From the NCBI GenBank assembly GCA_005885515.1, contig VAWK01000023.1:1-62861 (forward strand): a stretch of 62,861 nt of DNA. The letters are read 5' to 3'. The position numbers and the translations under genes were made by a program. Each line of letters starts with the position of its first letter. Within the stretch, counting starts at the first letter, position 1. Below the pieces are notes generated by a model. That model did not search any database. It was given only the letters and a program-made list of their open reading frames with translations, and was not told the origin of the DNA. Source of the stretch: Actinomycetota bacterium. Its GTDB lineage: Bacteria; Actinomycetota; Thermoleophilia; Solirubrobacterales; Solirubrobacteraceae. This document shows positions 47,462-57,591 of the stretch, piece after piece.

Positions 47462-48508
47462 GTGCCCTCGCAGGCCCGGCTGACCGACTCGTGGATGCTA
47501 GGCAGGCTGCGCGTGCCCAACCGGGTGCTGCTGGCGCCGCTGGCTGGGATCGGCAACTGGTTCGTGCGGCTCCAGGCCAAGCGCTACGGGGCGGGGATGG
47601 CGGTCTCGGAGATGATCTCCTCGCACGCTGTCCATTACGGCAACCGGAAGACGTGCACGGAGATGCTGCGCATCGACGTGCGCGAGCGCGATGCGGGTCC
47701 GGTGGCGATCCAGCTGTTCGGCGAAGACCCGGCGATCATGCGCTCGGCCGCGGCGCACGTGGCGCGTGCCGGCGCCGATGCGATCGACATCAACATGGGC
47801 TGCCCGGTGCCCAAGGTGCGCAAGACGGGCGCCGGCGCGGCGCTGCTCGCCGATCCCGACCGCGCGGTCGCGGTTGCCCGCGCCGCGGTTCAGGGGGCGG
47901 TCGGCGACGCCGGGCGCCTACCGGTGACGGTCAAGCTGCGCTGTGGGCTGCGCCCCGGAGAGCGCAGCGGCCTTGCGCTCGCGCAACGGCTGGTGCGCGA
48001 GGCAGGGGTTGACGCGATCGCGCTCCACCCGCGCTCGGCCGACGTGCATCACAAGGGGACGCCCCAGTACGAGCTCGCGGCGATGCTGGCGCAGTCGCTG
48101 CCGGCGCCGGTGATCCTGACGGGTGGCCTCGACAGCGCCGCGCGCGTGCGGGAGGCCTTCGCGAGCACCGGCGTGGCGGCGGTGATGCTCGCGCGCGGAG
48201 CGCTCGGCAACCCGTGGCTGTTCGACGAGCTGCTGCGCGAGCGCCAGCTGCCGCCCACGCGGGGTGAGGTGCTGAGCGAGCTCGAGTGGACGATCGGACG
48301 CGCCGTCGAGCACCTCGGCGAGCCACGCGCGGCGCGTTACCTGCGCAAGTTCTATCCGTGGTACGTGGAGCGGCTCGCGCTGCCGCCGGCCGCCGCACGC
48401 CAGCTGCAGGCGGCGCTGCAGGCTGCGGAGGGCATCGGCCAGGCGCGGCGGCTGCTCGACCCGCTGCGCGCGCCGCTCGCGCGCGACACGCTCGCGGCGG
48501 CCATCTGA
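47462..48508 (+). CDS. dusB: tRNA-dihydrouridine synthase
   Basis: 348 residues from GTG 47462. Flavin TIM barrel: NRVLLAPLAGIGNWFVR, IQLFGEDPAIMRSAA, INMGCPVPKVRKTGAGAAL (catalytic Cys), VKLRCGLRPGE, IALHPRSADVHHKGTPQYE and GGLDSAARVREAF with MLARGALGNPWLF. It reduces uridines in the D-loop of tRNA using FMN and NADPH. The DusB-type assignment is by overall resemblance. It is separated from greA by a promoter and a terminator-like hairpin. Confidence 0.94.
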   Translation: MPSQARLTDSWMLGRLRVPNRVLLAPLAGIGNWFVRLQAKRYGAGMAVSEMISSHAVHYGNRKTCTEMLRIDVRERDAGPVAIQLFGEDPAIMRSAAAHVARAGADAIDINMGCPVPKVRKTGAGAALLADPDRAVAVARAAVQGAVGDAGRLPVTVKLRCGLRPGERSGLALAQRLVREAGVDAIALHPRSADVHHKGTPQYELAAMLAQSLPAPVILTGGLDSAARVREAFASTGVAAVMLARGALGNPWLFDELLRERQLPPTRGEVLSELEWTIGRAVEHLGEPRAARYLRKFYPWYVERLALPPAAARQLQAALQAAEGIGQARRLLDPLRAPLARDTLAAAI

Positions 48509-48537
48509 GACGCCGCTTAGAGCCGTCGGCAGCTCGC

Positions 48538-48543
48538 TATACT
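48538..48543 (+). promoter_or_regulatory. -10 promoter element of the greA leader
   Basis: TATACT is a near-consensus -10. The -35 region is poor (TTAGAG at 48517, 15-nt spacing). Initiation near 48550 would give a transcript that reaches the hairpin-T4 at 48576-48597 within about 45 nt. Confidence 0.5.
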
Positions 48544-48575
48544 GCTGCGCTCGCTGAAGGGCCTGGCCGCGATCT

Positions 48576-48597
48576 CCCCGCTCCAGAGCGGGGTTTT
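48576..48597 (+). terminator. hairpin followed by TTTT in the greA leader (attenuator-like)
   Basis: CCCCGCT pairs with AGCGGGG around a CCAG loop, followed directly by TTTT (48594-48597). It lies between the greA promoter and coding region, so it could terminate both dusB read-through and the greA leader transcript. Confidence 0.7.
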
Positions 48598-48635
48598 GTG
48601 TGGTCGGGCCGATCACCAACCCGCTCGAGGCACAC

Positions 48636-49121
48636 ATGCCGAAGGACGTCATCCTCACCCCAGAAGGCCTGCAGAAGCTCAAGGACGAGCTCGGTGTTCT
48701 CTCCACCGAGAGGCGCCGCGAGGTCGCCGAGCGCATCAAGGAGGCGCGGGAGTTCGGCGACATAACCGAGAACTCCGAGTACGACGACGCCAAGAACGAA
48801 CAGGCGATGCTCGAGAGTCGCATCGCCACCCTGCAGGAGAAGCTGCGCCTGGCGAGCGTGATCCAGGCGGAGGAGCTCTCCACCGACGTCGTCCAGGTGG
48901 GGTCGGTGGTGCACGTCAAAGACGTCAAGACGGGCAAGTCGGTGAAGTACACGATCGTCGGCTCGGCCGAGGCAAAGCCACAGGAGCACAAGCTCTCCAA
49001 CGAGTCGCCCGTGGGCCGCGCGCTGATCGGGCGCAAGCGCAACGAGACCGTCGCCGTGAAGGTGCCGCGTGGCCCCGCGCGCAAGCTGAAGATCACCAAG
49101 ATCGACGTCGGCCTGAAGTAG
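48636..49121 (+). CDS. greA: transcript cleavage factor GreA
   Basis: 161 residues from ATG 48636; an upstream in-frame GTG (48600) lies against the hairpin and is less likely. The N-terminal coiled coil has EGLQKLKDELGVLSTERRRE and the acidic tip DITENSEYDDAKNEQ that reaches the RNA polymerase active site; the C-terminal FKBP-like domain has VGSVVHVKDVKTGKSVKYTI and ESPVGRALIGRKRNE. It rescues backtracked polymerase by RNA cleavage. Its own leader contains a possible attenuator. Confidence 0.96.
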   Translation: MPKDVILTPEGLQKLKDELGVLSTERRREVAERIKEAREFGDITENSEYDDAKNEQAMLESRIATLQEKLRLASVIQAEELSTDVVQVGSVVHVKDVKTGKSVKYTIVGSAEAKPQEHKLSNESPVGRALIGRKRNETVAVKVPRGPARKLKITKIDVGLK

Positions 49122-49139
49122 TCTCGGCCTGAAGTAGTC
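49108..49139 (+). repeat. exact 16-bp tandem duplication at the end of greA
   Basis: TCGGCCTGAAGTAGTC occurs at 49108-49123 and again at 49124-49139 without a mismatch. The first copy contains the greA stop; both contain TAGTC, so the lysS -10 hexamer is duplicated. Confidence 0.9.
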
Positions 49140-49140
49140 T
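49135..49140 (+). promoter_or_regulatory. -10 box of a probable leaderless promoter (lysS)
   Basis: TAGTCT ends 8 nt before the lysS ATG. An identical TAGTCT from the duplicated unit lies at 49119-49124. Confidence 0.4.
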
Positions 49141-49148
49141 CGCAGCCC

Positions 49149-50642
49149 ATGAGCGGAAGCGAGCAGCAGCCGGCCTCCGGCGGGCCCGCCCGCCACGGAC
49201 TGCCGGAGCTGATCGCCGAGCGCCGCGCGAAGGCCGAGCGCCTGCGGGCAAGCGACCGGGAGGCGTTTCCCTACACCTTCGCGCGGGCGGAGCCGATCGA
49301 CACCGTCCTCGCCGCCTACGCGCACCTCGCCGCCGGCGAGGAGACCGAGGACATCCACCGCGTCGCCGGGCGGCTGTTGGCGCGGCGCGGCGGCGGCGGC
49401 GCCGCCTTCCTGGATCTCGTCGACCGCAGCGGCAAGATCCAGCTGCACGGGCGTCGCGACGTGCTTGGCGCAGACGCGTTCGAGCGCCTCACCTCGCTGG
49501 ACCTCGGCGACCTGCTCGGCGTCGAGGGCGCGGCGCTGCGCTCCAAGCGCGGAGAGATCTCGCTGCGCGTCGATCGTTTCCAGCTGTTGGCCAAGGCGCT
49601 GCGCCCCCCGCCCGACAAGCACGCCGGCCTGAGCAACGTCGAGACGCGCTACCGTCGCCGCGAGCTGGACCTGATCGCCAGCGAGGAGACGCGCAAGCTG
49701 TTTCTGGACCGCGCCAGGATCGTCTCGGCGGTGCGCGCGTACCTCGACGGGCAGGGATTCGTCGAGGTCGAGACACCAGTCCTGCAACCGCTCTACGGCG
49801 GCGCCCTGGCGCGTCCCTTCACCACCCATCACAACGCGCTCGAGCGCACGCTGTACCTGCGCATCGCCACCGAGCTGTACCTCAAGCGGCTGCTGGTGGG
49901 GGGCCTCGAGCGGGTGTACGAGCTCGGCAAGGACTTCCGCAACGAGGGCGTCTCCACCAAGCACAACCCCGAGTTCACGATGGTCGAGTTCTACGAGGCC
50001 TACGCCGACTACACCGACGAGGCGCTGCGGCTGGAAGAGCTGGTGCGGGCCGCCGCGGCGGCGGTGGCGTACGCCGGGCCGCTCGACTTCGCGGCGCCCT
50101 GGCGGCGGGTCAGCTTCTTTCAGGCGATCGCGCAGGCGAGCGGGATCGACCTGTCGGTGACGCGCGAGGAGGACGGTCTGCGCGCCGCGATCGCCGAGCG
50201 CGGGCTGCCCGTGTCCACCGATGCGGCGAGCTGGGCGCAGATGGCCGACGAACTGCTCGCAAAGCTCGTCGAGCCCAGCCTGCAGGCGCCCACGTTCGTG
50301 CTCGACTATCCCTTGGAGCTGTCGCCGTTTGCCCGCGAGCATCGCTCGCAGCCGGGCCTGGTCGAGCGCTGGGAGGCCTTCGCCGGTGGGATCGAGTTGG
50401 CCAACGCCTTCTCCGAGCTCAACGACGCCGACGCCCAGCGCGCGCGCTTCGAGGCCCAGCGAGAGGCGTTCGAGCGCGGCGAGGAGCATGTGCAGCCGTA
50501 CGATGAGCTGTTCCTCGAGGCGCTGGAGCAGGGCATGCCGCCGGCCGGCGGGGTCGGCGTGGGCATCGACCGGCTGGTCATGCTGCTGACCGGCCGCGCC
50601 TCGATCCGCGAGGTGGTGCTGTTTCCGGCCATGCGCGACTGA
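49149..50642 (+). CDS. lysS: class II lysyl-tRNA synthetase
   Basis: 497 residues. N-terminal OB-fold anticodon domain (VAGRLLARRGGGGAAFLDLV, then KIQLHGRRDVLG), class II catalytic core with motif 1 region FVEVETPVLQPLYGGALARP, motif 2 FRNEGVSTKHNPEFTMVEFY, and motif 3 GVGIDRLVMLLTG. It charges tRNA-Lys. The -10 box directly before the ATG suggests an independent leaderless transcript in addition to read-through from greA. clpC lies 296 nt downstream. Confidence 0.96.
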   Translation: MSGSEQQPASGGPARHGLPELIAERRAKAERLRASDREAFPYTFARAEPIDTVLAAYAHLAAGEETEDIHRVAGRLLARRGGGGAAFLDLVDRSGKIQLHGRRDVLGADAFERLTSLDLGDLLGVEGAALRSKRGEISLRVDRFQLLAKALRPPPDKHAGLSNVETRYRRRELDLIASEETRKLFLDRARIVSAVRAYLDGQGFVEVETPVLQPLYGGALARPFTTHHNALERTLYLRIATELYLKRLLVGGLERVYELGKDFRNEGVSTKHNPEFTMVEFYEAYADYTDEALRLEELVRAAAAAVAYAGPLDFAAPWRRVSFFQAIAQASGIDLSVTREEDGLRAAIAERGLPVSTDAASWAQMADELLAKLVEPSLQAPTFVLDYPLELSPFAREHRSQPGLVERWEAFAGGIELANAFSELNDADAQRARFEAQREAFERGEEHVQPYDELFLEALEQGMPPAGGVGVGIDRLVMLLTGRASIREVVLFPAMRD

Positions 50643-50742
50643 GCCGCGGCCGACCGCGAGAGCCGCTTGCGCGCGGGCGGCGCGGCGGATCACGGCGCTC
50701 CCACGGCGGCGCCTTCGCGTGCCTCGGAGGCCGCCAGAGCGC

Positions 50743-50772
50743 TCCAAAACAGCCCGTCGGGCGCCATTTTGG
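50743..50772. other. inverted repeat in the lysS-clpC gap
   Basis: CCAAAA (50743-50748) and TTTTGG (50767-50772) flank an inner CCCG/CGGG pair, giving a hairpin on either strand. No T-run follows directly, so a terminator role for lysS is only possible. The rest of 50643-50865 holds no gene I can support. Confidence 0.4.
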
Positions 50773-50865
50773 CGGGCCCGCCCGTCCGTGCGCCCGCGCT
50801 GGCCGTCTGTCCTCAAGCTGGGCAATCGCGGTGACGATTGGGCCTCACGGGCCAGGGTAGCCGGT

Positions 50866-50874
50866 TGGTAGACT
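50866..50874 (+). promoter_or_regulatory. extended -10 promoter of clpC
   Basis: TGG plus TAGACT (50869-50874) is a TGn-extended -10. It lies about 65 nt before the clpC ATG. No -35 of good quality is visible at 17 nt, and no CtsR or CIRCE-type operator was seen. Confidence 0.45.
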
Positions 50875-50938
50875 GCCGAGCAGCCCCTCGATCGGACCAC
50901 CAAGCTCTCAACGCAGCGCCCGCAGGAAGGAAGCACAC

Positions 50939-53527
<2,589 letters not shown>

Positions 53528-53565
53528 GTGGGGCGGGCGAGGCCGCTCGCGCGCCGGTCGGCCCG

Positions 53566-54135
53566 GTGGCGGTGACGGGCACAGCCACGCGATTTGAGAT
53601 CGGCCCGCTGAAGCAGGCTGACTGGCCTGCGGTCGCGCGCATCTTCGAGGCCGGAATCGCGGGCGGCGATGCCACGTTCGAACCGGCGGCGCCGGGCAGC
53701 TGGCAGGAGTGGTCCGATGCGCGCCTGCGTGAGCCGAAACTGGCGGCGCGCGCTCGCGGCGAGGTGATCGGCTGGGCCGCGCTGAGCGCGACATCCACGC
53801 GACCGGTGTATCGCGGCGTCGCCGAGGTCGGCATCTATGTGGCCCCGGAGCACATGGGCAAGGGCGTAGGCAGGGCGCTGCTGGGCGCGCTGGTCGACGC
53901 TTCCGAGCGCGCCGGGATCTGGACGCTGCAAGCAGGCATCTTCCCGGAGAACCGCGCCAGCATCGCGCTGCACGAACGCTGCGGCTTCGAGCTGGTGGGC
54001 GTGCGGCGGAAAATCGGCCAGATGCCCGACGGGCGTTGGCGCGACGTGCTTCTGTACGAGCGCCGCAGCCCGATCGTGGGGCGCAACGAGCTGCGAAGGA
54101 CCGCCTCGCCGCCGCCCGCCACGCGTGGATCGTGA
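53566..54135 (+). CDS. GNAT acetyltransferase, phosphinothricin/methionine-sulfone-acetyltransferase-like
   Basis: 189 residues from GTG 53566, 38 nt after clpC. The GNAT core shows the substrate loop ADWPAVARIFEAGIAGGDATFE typical of the PAT/MddA group, then GVAEVGIYVAPEHMGKGVGR (acetyl-CoA pyrophosphate loop) and NRASIALHERCGFELVGVRRKIG. Members acetylate small amine compounds such as phosphinothricin, methionine sulfone or sulfoximine. Physiological substrate unknown. Its placement between clpC and radA is probably incidental. Confidence 0.85.
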   Translation: MAVTGTATRFEIGPLKQADWPAVARIFEAGIAGGDATFEPAAPGSWQEWSDARLREPKLAARARGEVIGWAALSATSTRPVYRGVAEVGIYVAPEHMGKGVGRALLGALVDASERAGIWTLQAGIFPENRASIALHERCGFELVGVRRKIGQMPDGRWRDVLLYERRSPIVGRNELRRTASPPPATRGS

Positions 54136-54177
54136 ACGGCGCCGCGCGGCGATCGCCTTGCCATCCCCGCCGGCGCG

Positions 54178-54183
54178 TACGCT
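54178..54183 (+). promoter_or_regulatory. -10 box of a probable leaderless promoter (radA)
   Basis: TACGCT ends 6 nt before the radA GTG at 54190, fixing that codon as the likely start. Confidence 0.45.
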
Positions 54184-54189
54184 GCGCCG

Positions 54190-55581
54190 GTGTCGCGCGA
54201 CACGATCCATAGTTGCTCGCGGTGCGGCTTCCGTAGCGGCCAGTGGCACGGCCAGTGTCCGGCCTGCGGCGAGTGGAACACGCTGGTTGAGGAAGCGCGC
54301 CCGCGCGCGTCCGGCGAGCGGGCGCGGGGAAGGACCGGCAGCACCAAGCACGCCGGCGGTCGCGCCAGGCCGGCGCCCCGGCCGCTGCGGGAGATCGGAG
54401 CGGCCGCCGCGCAGCGCCTGTCGACCGGCATCGGCGAGCTCGACCGCGTGCTCGGCGGCGGACTCGTGCCGGGGTCGCTCGTTCTGCTGGGGGGCTCTCC
54501 GGGGATCGGCAAGTCCACGCTCACGAACATGGCGCTCGGGCATCTGGCGCGCGCCGGCGGGCGCACGCTGTATGTGAGCGGCGAGGAGTCCGCCGAGCAG
54601 GTGCGGCTACGCGCCGAGAGACTCGGGCCGGGCGCGCTGGCCGTTCCGATCCTCGCGGAGACCGACCTGGAGACGGTGCTCGAGGCGCTTGCCGCCGAGG
54701 CGCCACAGGCTTGCGTGATCGACTCGGTGCAGACGCTGGGCGCCGCCGAGCTGGCTGGCGCGCCCGGCTCGGTCGGGCAGGTGCGCGAGGTGGCCGCGCA
54801 GATCATGGAGCTCGCCAAGGCGCGCGCGATCGCCGTGATCCTCGTCGGGCACGTGACCAAGGACGGCGCGCTGGCGGGGCCGCGGGTGCTCGAGCACCTG
54901 GTGGACTGCGTGCTGCAGTTCGAGGGCGAGCGCGAGCGGCCCTACCGCGAGCTGCGCGCGCTCAAGAACCGCTTCGGCTCGACCAACGAGGCGGGCCTGT
55001 TCGAGATGCGCCAGGGCGGCCTGGTCGAGGTGCTGGATGCCTCGGCGCGGTTCGTCGCCGAGGCCACGCGCGCGCCAGGCAGCGCGGTGCTGGCGGCGAT
55101 GGAGGGGTCACGGCCACTGCTTGTGGAGGTCCAGGCGCTGGTGGCGCCGTCCGAGCTCGAGCAACCGCGCCGCGTCGTGTCCGGCCTTGATCGCAACCGC
55201 CTGGCGCTGGTGCTGGCGATCCTGCACCGGCATGGCCGCGTGGCGACAGGCGGCGCGGACGTTTTCGTCAACGTCGTCGGCGGGGTGCGCGTGGACGAGC
55301 CCGGCTGCGATTTGGCGGTGGCACTGGCGGTGGCCAGCGCGAGCAGGGCCGTCCCCCTGAGCGGCACGCCGCGGGCGTGCTTCGGCGAGCTGGGGCTGAC
55401 GGGCGAGCTGCGCTGGGTGGGCCACCCCGAGCGGCGCCTGCGGGAGGCGGCCAAGCACGGCTGCCGTGAGGTGATCGCGCCGCCCGGCAGCGGCCCGGGC
55501 GCGTGCGAGGCCCAGACGCTCGCCCAGGCGCTGGCGCTGGCGCTGCCGGCGCGCGCCGGCAGGCCCCATGCGGTCGCCTGA
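54190..55581 (+). CDS. radA: DNA repair protein RadA (Sms)
   Basis: 463 residues. N-terminal zinc finger C-x2-C...C-x2-C (HSCSRCGFRSGQWHGQCPAC), a RecA-like core with Walker A GGSPGIGKSTLTNMAL, the RadA-specific motif LKNRFGSTNEAGLFEM, and a C-terminal Lon-protease-like domain (DVFVNVVGGVRVDEPGCDLA, then ELGLTGELRWVGHPERRL). It drives branch migration and D-loop extension in recombination. disA follows, the same order as in many Gram-positive genomes. Confidence 0.97.
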   Translation: MSRDTIHSCSRCGFRSGQWHGQCPACGEWNTLVEEARPRASGERARGRTGSTKHAGGRARPAPRPLREIGAAAAQRLSTGIGELDRVLGGGLVPGSLVLLGGSPGIGKSTLTNMALGHLARAGGRTLYVSGEESAEQVRLRAERLGPGALAVPILAETDLETVLEALAAEAPQACVIDSVQTLGAAELAGAPGSVGQVREVAAQIMELAKARAIAVILVGHVTKDGALAGPRVLEHLVDCVLQFEGERERPYRELRALKNRFGSTNEAGLFEMRQGGLVEVLDASARFVAEATRAPGSAVLAAMEGSRPLLVEVQALVAPSELEQPRRVVSGLDRNRLALVLAILHRHGRVATGGADVFVNVVGGVRVDEPGCDLAVALAVASASRAVPLSGTPRACFGELGLTGELRWVGHPERRLREAAKHGCREVIAPPGSGPGACEAQTLAQALALALPARAGRPHAVA

Positions 55582-55756
55582 TGGGCACCGCGGCCGCTGA
55601 CGCCGGTGCGCTCTCGCGGGGACGCTCGTCCGCCGACCGTGGGCGCCCCGGCCGGGCTCCGTGCGCGTCCGGAGGACGTACCTTTGCCGCGGCGAAAGGC
55701 CCGGTTTGACCGCGTTGCGGCGGCCCCCTGGGCTGCTAAGGAAATGCTAAATGCCC

Positions 55757-55762
55757 TAAACT
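55757..55762 (+). promoter_or_regulatory. possible -10 box before disA
   Basis: TAAACT ends 8 nt before a GTG at 55771, the same geometry as at radA and lysS. If used, starts upstream of 55771 would be excluded. Confidence 0.35.
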
Positions 55763-55770
55763 CAAGGGCC

Positions 55771-56880
55771 GTGGCGCTCCGGTCCGGCGAAGAGTTCGAT
55801 TCCGAGGTAAGAGCAGAGCCCGGATTGATGAAGGCGCTGGAGATGATCGCTCCCGGGACGGCTCTGCGGGAGGGGATCGACAGCATCGTGCACGCCCGCA
55901 CAGGCGGACTGATCGTGATCGGCGAGCCCGAAGAGCTGAGCTTTCTGAACTCGGGCGGGATCAAGCTCGACATCGACTTCACGCCCGCGTTCCTCTACCA
56001 GGTCGCCAAGATGGATGGGGCGATCATCCTCAATGCCAACGCGACCAAGATCGCGATGGCAAACGTGCAGCTGATGCCCGACCCGACGATCCTCTCGCAC
56101 GAGACCGGGACCAGGCATCGTACGGCCGAGCGCGTCTCCAAGCAGACCGACGCGCTGGTGATCGCAATATCCCAACGGCGCGAGGTGGTGGCGGTGTACG
56201 TCGACGGCGCCAAGTACATCCTCGAGGACATCCCGGTGGTGCTGGCGAAGGCCAATCAGGCGCTGGCCACGCTTGACAAGTACCGCACGCGCCTGGACCA
56301 GGTCTCGACCAGGCTGACCGCGCTGGAGTTCGAGGGCGGCGTGACGCTGCACGATGTCCTCACCGTGTTGCAGCGCTCGGAGCTGGTCACGCGCATGGCG
56401 GTGGAGATCGAGCGCTACATCGTCGAGCTCGGCACCGAGGGGCGCTTGATCGAGATGCAGCTGGAGGAGACGACGGTGGGCACGGCCGCCGAGAAGGCGG
56501 CGCTGGTGCGCGACTACCTGTTCAGCTACTCCGATGAGGCGTTCGCGGCGGGCCTCGAGGAGATCGGGCGGCTGCCGCACCAGGATCTGCTCGACTTCGG
56601 GCGCCTGGCCGAGCTGCTCGGCTACGACCGCAAGCTGAACACGCTCGACTACCCCGTCTCGCCGCGCGGCTACCGCGTGCTGGGACGCATTCCCCGCCTG
56701 CCCAAGCTGGTGGTAGCGCACATCGTGAGGGAGTTCGGCGGACTCGACGAGCTGCTCGCCGCGACCGACGCCGAGCTCGAGGGCGTCGAGGGGGTCGGGG
56801 AGATCCGCGCGAAGGACATCCGCGAGGGCCTGCGCAGGCTGCAGGAGATCAACCTCGTGGACCGCTATCTGCAGACTTGA
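55771..56880 (+). CDS. disA: diadenylate cyclase / DNA integrity scanning protein DisA
   Basis: 369 residues from GTG 55771; ATG 55744 or ATG 55828 are alternatives. The DAC domain has VAKMDGAIILNANATKIAMA and ETGTRHRTAERVSKQT (the DGA and RHR active-site motifs), followed by a helical spine (MAVEIERYIVELGTEGRLIE) and a C-terminal HhH domain (ELEGVEGVGEIRAKDIREGL) for branched DNA. It makes c-di-AMP and slows when it meets recombination intermediates; RadA is its known partner and regulator in Bacillus. carD follows at once. Confidence 0.96.
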   Translation: MALRSGEEFDSEVRAEPGLMKALEMIAPGTALREGIDSIVHARTGGLIVIGEPEELSFLNSGGIKLDIDFTPAFLYQVAKMDGAIILNANATKIAMANVQLMPDPTILSHETGTRHRTAERVSKQTDALVIAISQRREVVAVYVDGAKYILEDIPVVLAKANQALATLDKYRTRLDQVSTRLTALEFEGGVTLHDVLTVLQRSELVTRMAVEIERYIVELGTEGRLIEMQLEETTVGTAAEKAALVRDYLFSYSDEAFAAGLEEIGRLPHQDLLDFGRLAELLGYDRKLNTLDYPVSPRGYRVLGRIPRLPKLVVAHIVREFGGLDELLAATDAELEGVEGVGEIRAKDIREGLRRLQEINLVDRYLQT

Positions 56881-56911
56881 CCACGATGCCGCCCCCCGGG
56901 CCGGCCGCGAG

Positions 56912-56919
56912 AAAGGAGG
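56912..56919 (+). promoter_or_regulatory. perfect Shine-Dalgarno in front of an ATT codon (carD)
   Basis: AAAGGAGG is followed, 5 nt later, by an in-frame ATT at 56925. Conventional start codons lie 39-48 nt upstream (TTG 56877, ATG 56886) with no Shine-Dalgarno of their own. This site suggests that ATT is the start codon. Confidence 0.55.
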
Positions 56920-56924
56920 ACACC

Positions 56925-57527
56925 ATTCCCCCAGAAGCAATCCAGGAGACAGCGCTGGAGGAGGAGCCTGAAACGACCGACCTGAGATCGGGCAGCGAGA
57001 TGGAGTACATCGAGTTCAAGCTCGGCGACCATGTCGTCTACCCGCATCACGGCGCCGGGAAGGTGATGAAGAAGGAGGAGATGGAGATGCTCGGCGAGCG
57101 GCGCGAGTACCTCACGATCAAGATCCTCCACAACGACATGACGGTCAGGGTCCCGACCGAAAACGCCGCGCTGGCGGGGCTGCGTAGGGTGATCGACGAA
57201 GACACCGTGAAGAAGGTCCTGGACGTGCTGCGGGACGAAGTGTCCGAGATGCCCAAGAACTGGAATCGCCGGTTCAAGCACAACCGAGACAAGATCAAGA
57301 CCGGCGACATCTACGAGCTGGCAGAGGTCGTGCGCAACCTGTCCCTGCGCGAGAACGAGAAGGGACTCTCCACGGGTGAGAAGCAGATGTTCACGCGCAC
57401 CAAGAAGATCCTTGCCTCCGAGCTGATGTACGCGCTCGACAAGGACGAGGAAGAGGCAGAGCGCTACCTAGACGAGCTGCTCGCCGACTCGGCCTCGAGT
57501 CAGATGGCGGGGGCTGCGGCCGACTGA
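56925..57527 (+). CDS. carD: CarD-family RNA-polymerase-binding transcription regulator
   Basis: About 200 residues. The RNAP-interacting Tudor-like domain begins FKLGDHVVYPHHGAGKVMKK and continues REYLTIKILHNDMTVRVPTE; the C-terminal helical DNA-binding part has DEVSEMPKNWNRRFKHNRDK (with the conserved Trp), YELAEVVRNLSLRENEKGLS and RTKKILASELMYAL. CarD stabilises the open promoter complex and controls rRNA and stress genes. A perfect Shine-Dalgarno places translation start at ATT 56925; the conventional alternatives are ATG 56886 and TTG 56877. The N-terminus before the Tudor domain is acidic. A large hairpin surrounds its stop. Confidence 0.95.
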   Translation: MPPEAIQETALEEEPETTDLRSGSEMEYIEFKLGDHVVYPHHGAGKVMKKEEMEMLGERREYLTIKILHNDMTVRVPTENAALAGLRRVIDEDTVKKVLDVLRDEVSEMPKNWNRRFKHNRDKIKTGDIYELAEVVRNLSLRENEKGLSTGEKQMFTRTKKILASELMYALDKDEEEAERYLDELLADSASSQMAGAAAD

Positions 57528-57587
57528 GGGGAGCTTCGCGCACGCCCCAGCAGCGTTTTGCAGGCGCGGGGCGTGCGCGACAGTCGG
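57521..57587. other. long inverted repeat between carD and ispD
   Basis: GCGCACGCCCC (57538-57548) pairs perfectly with GGGGCGTGCGC (57568-57578); CCGACTG (57521-57527, including the carD stop) pairs with CAGTCGG (57581-57587). The structure could act as a transcription terminator or processing site, though no T-run follows it. Confidence 0.6.
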
Positions 57588-57591
57588 GGCC

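Noticed and set aside
50643-50938. tRNA or small RNA gene in the lysS-clpC gap.
   Set aside because: No cloverleaf arms or T-loop (GTTCRA) pattern found; only an inverted repeat and a promoter.
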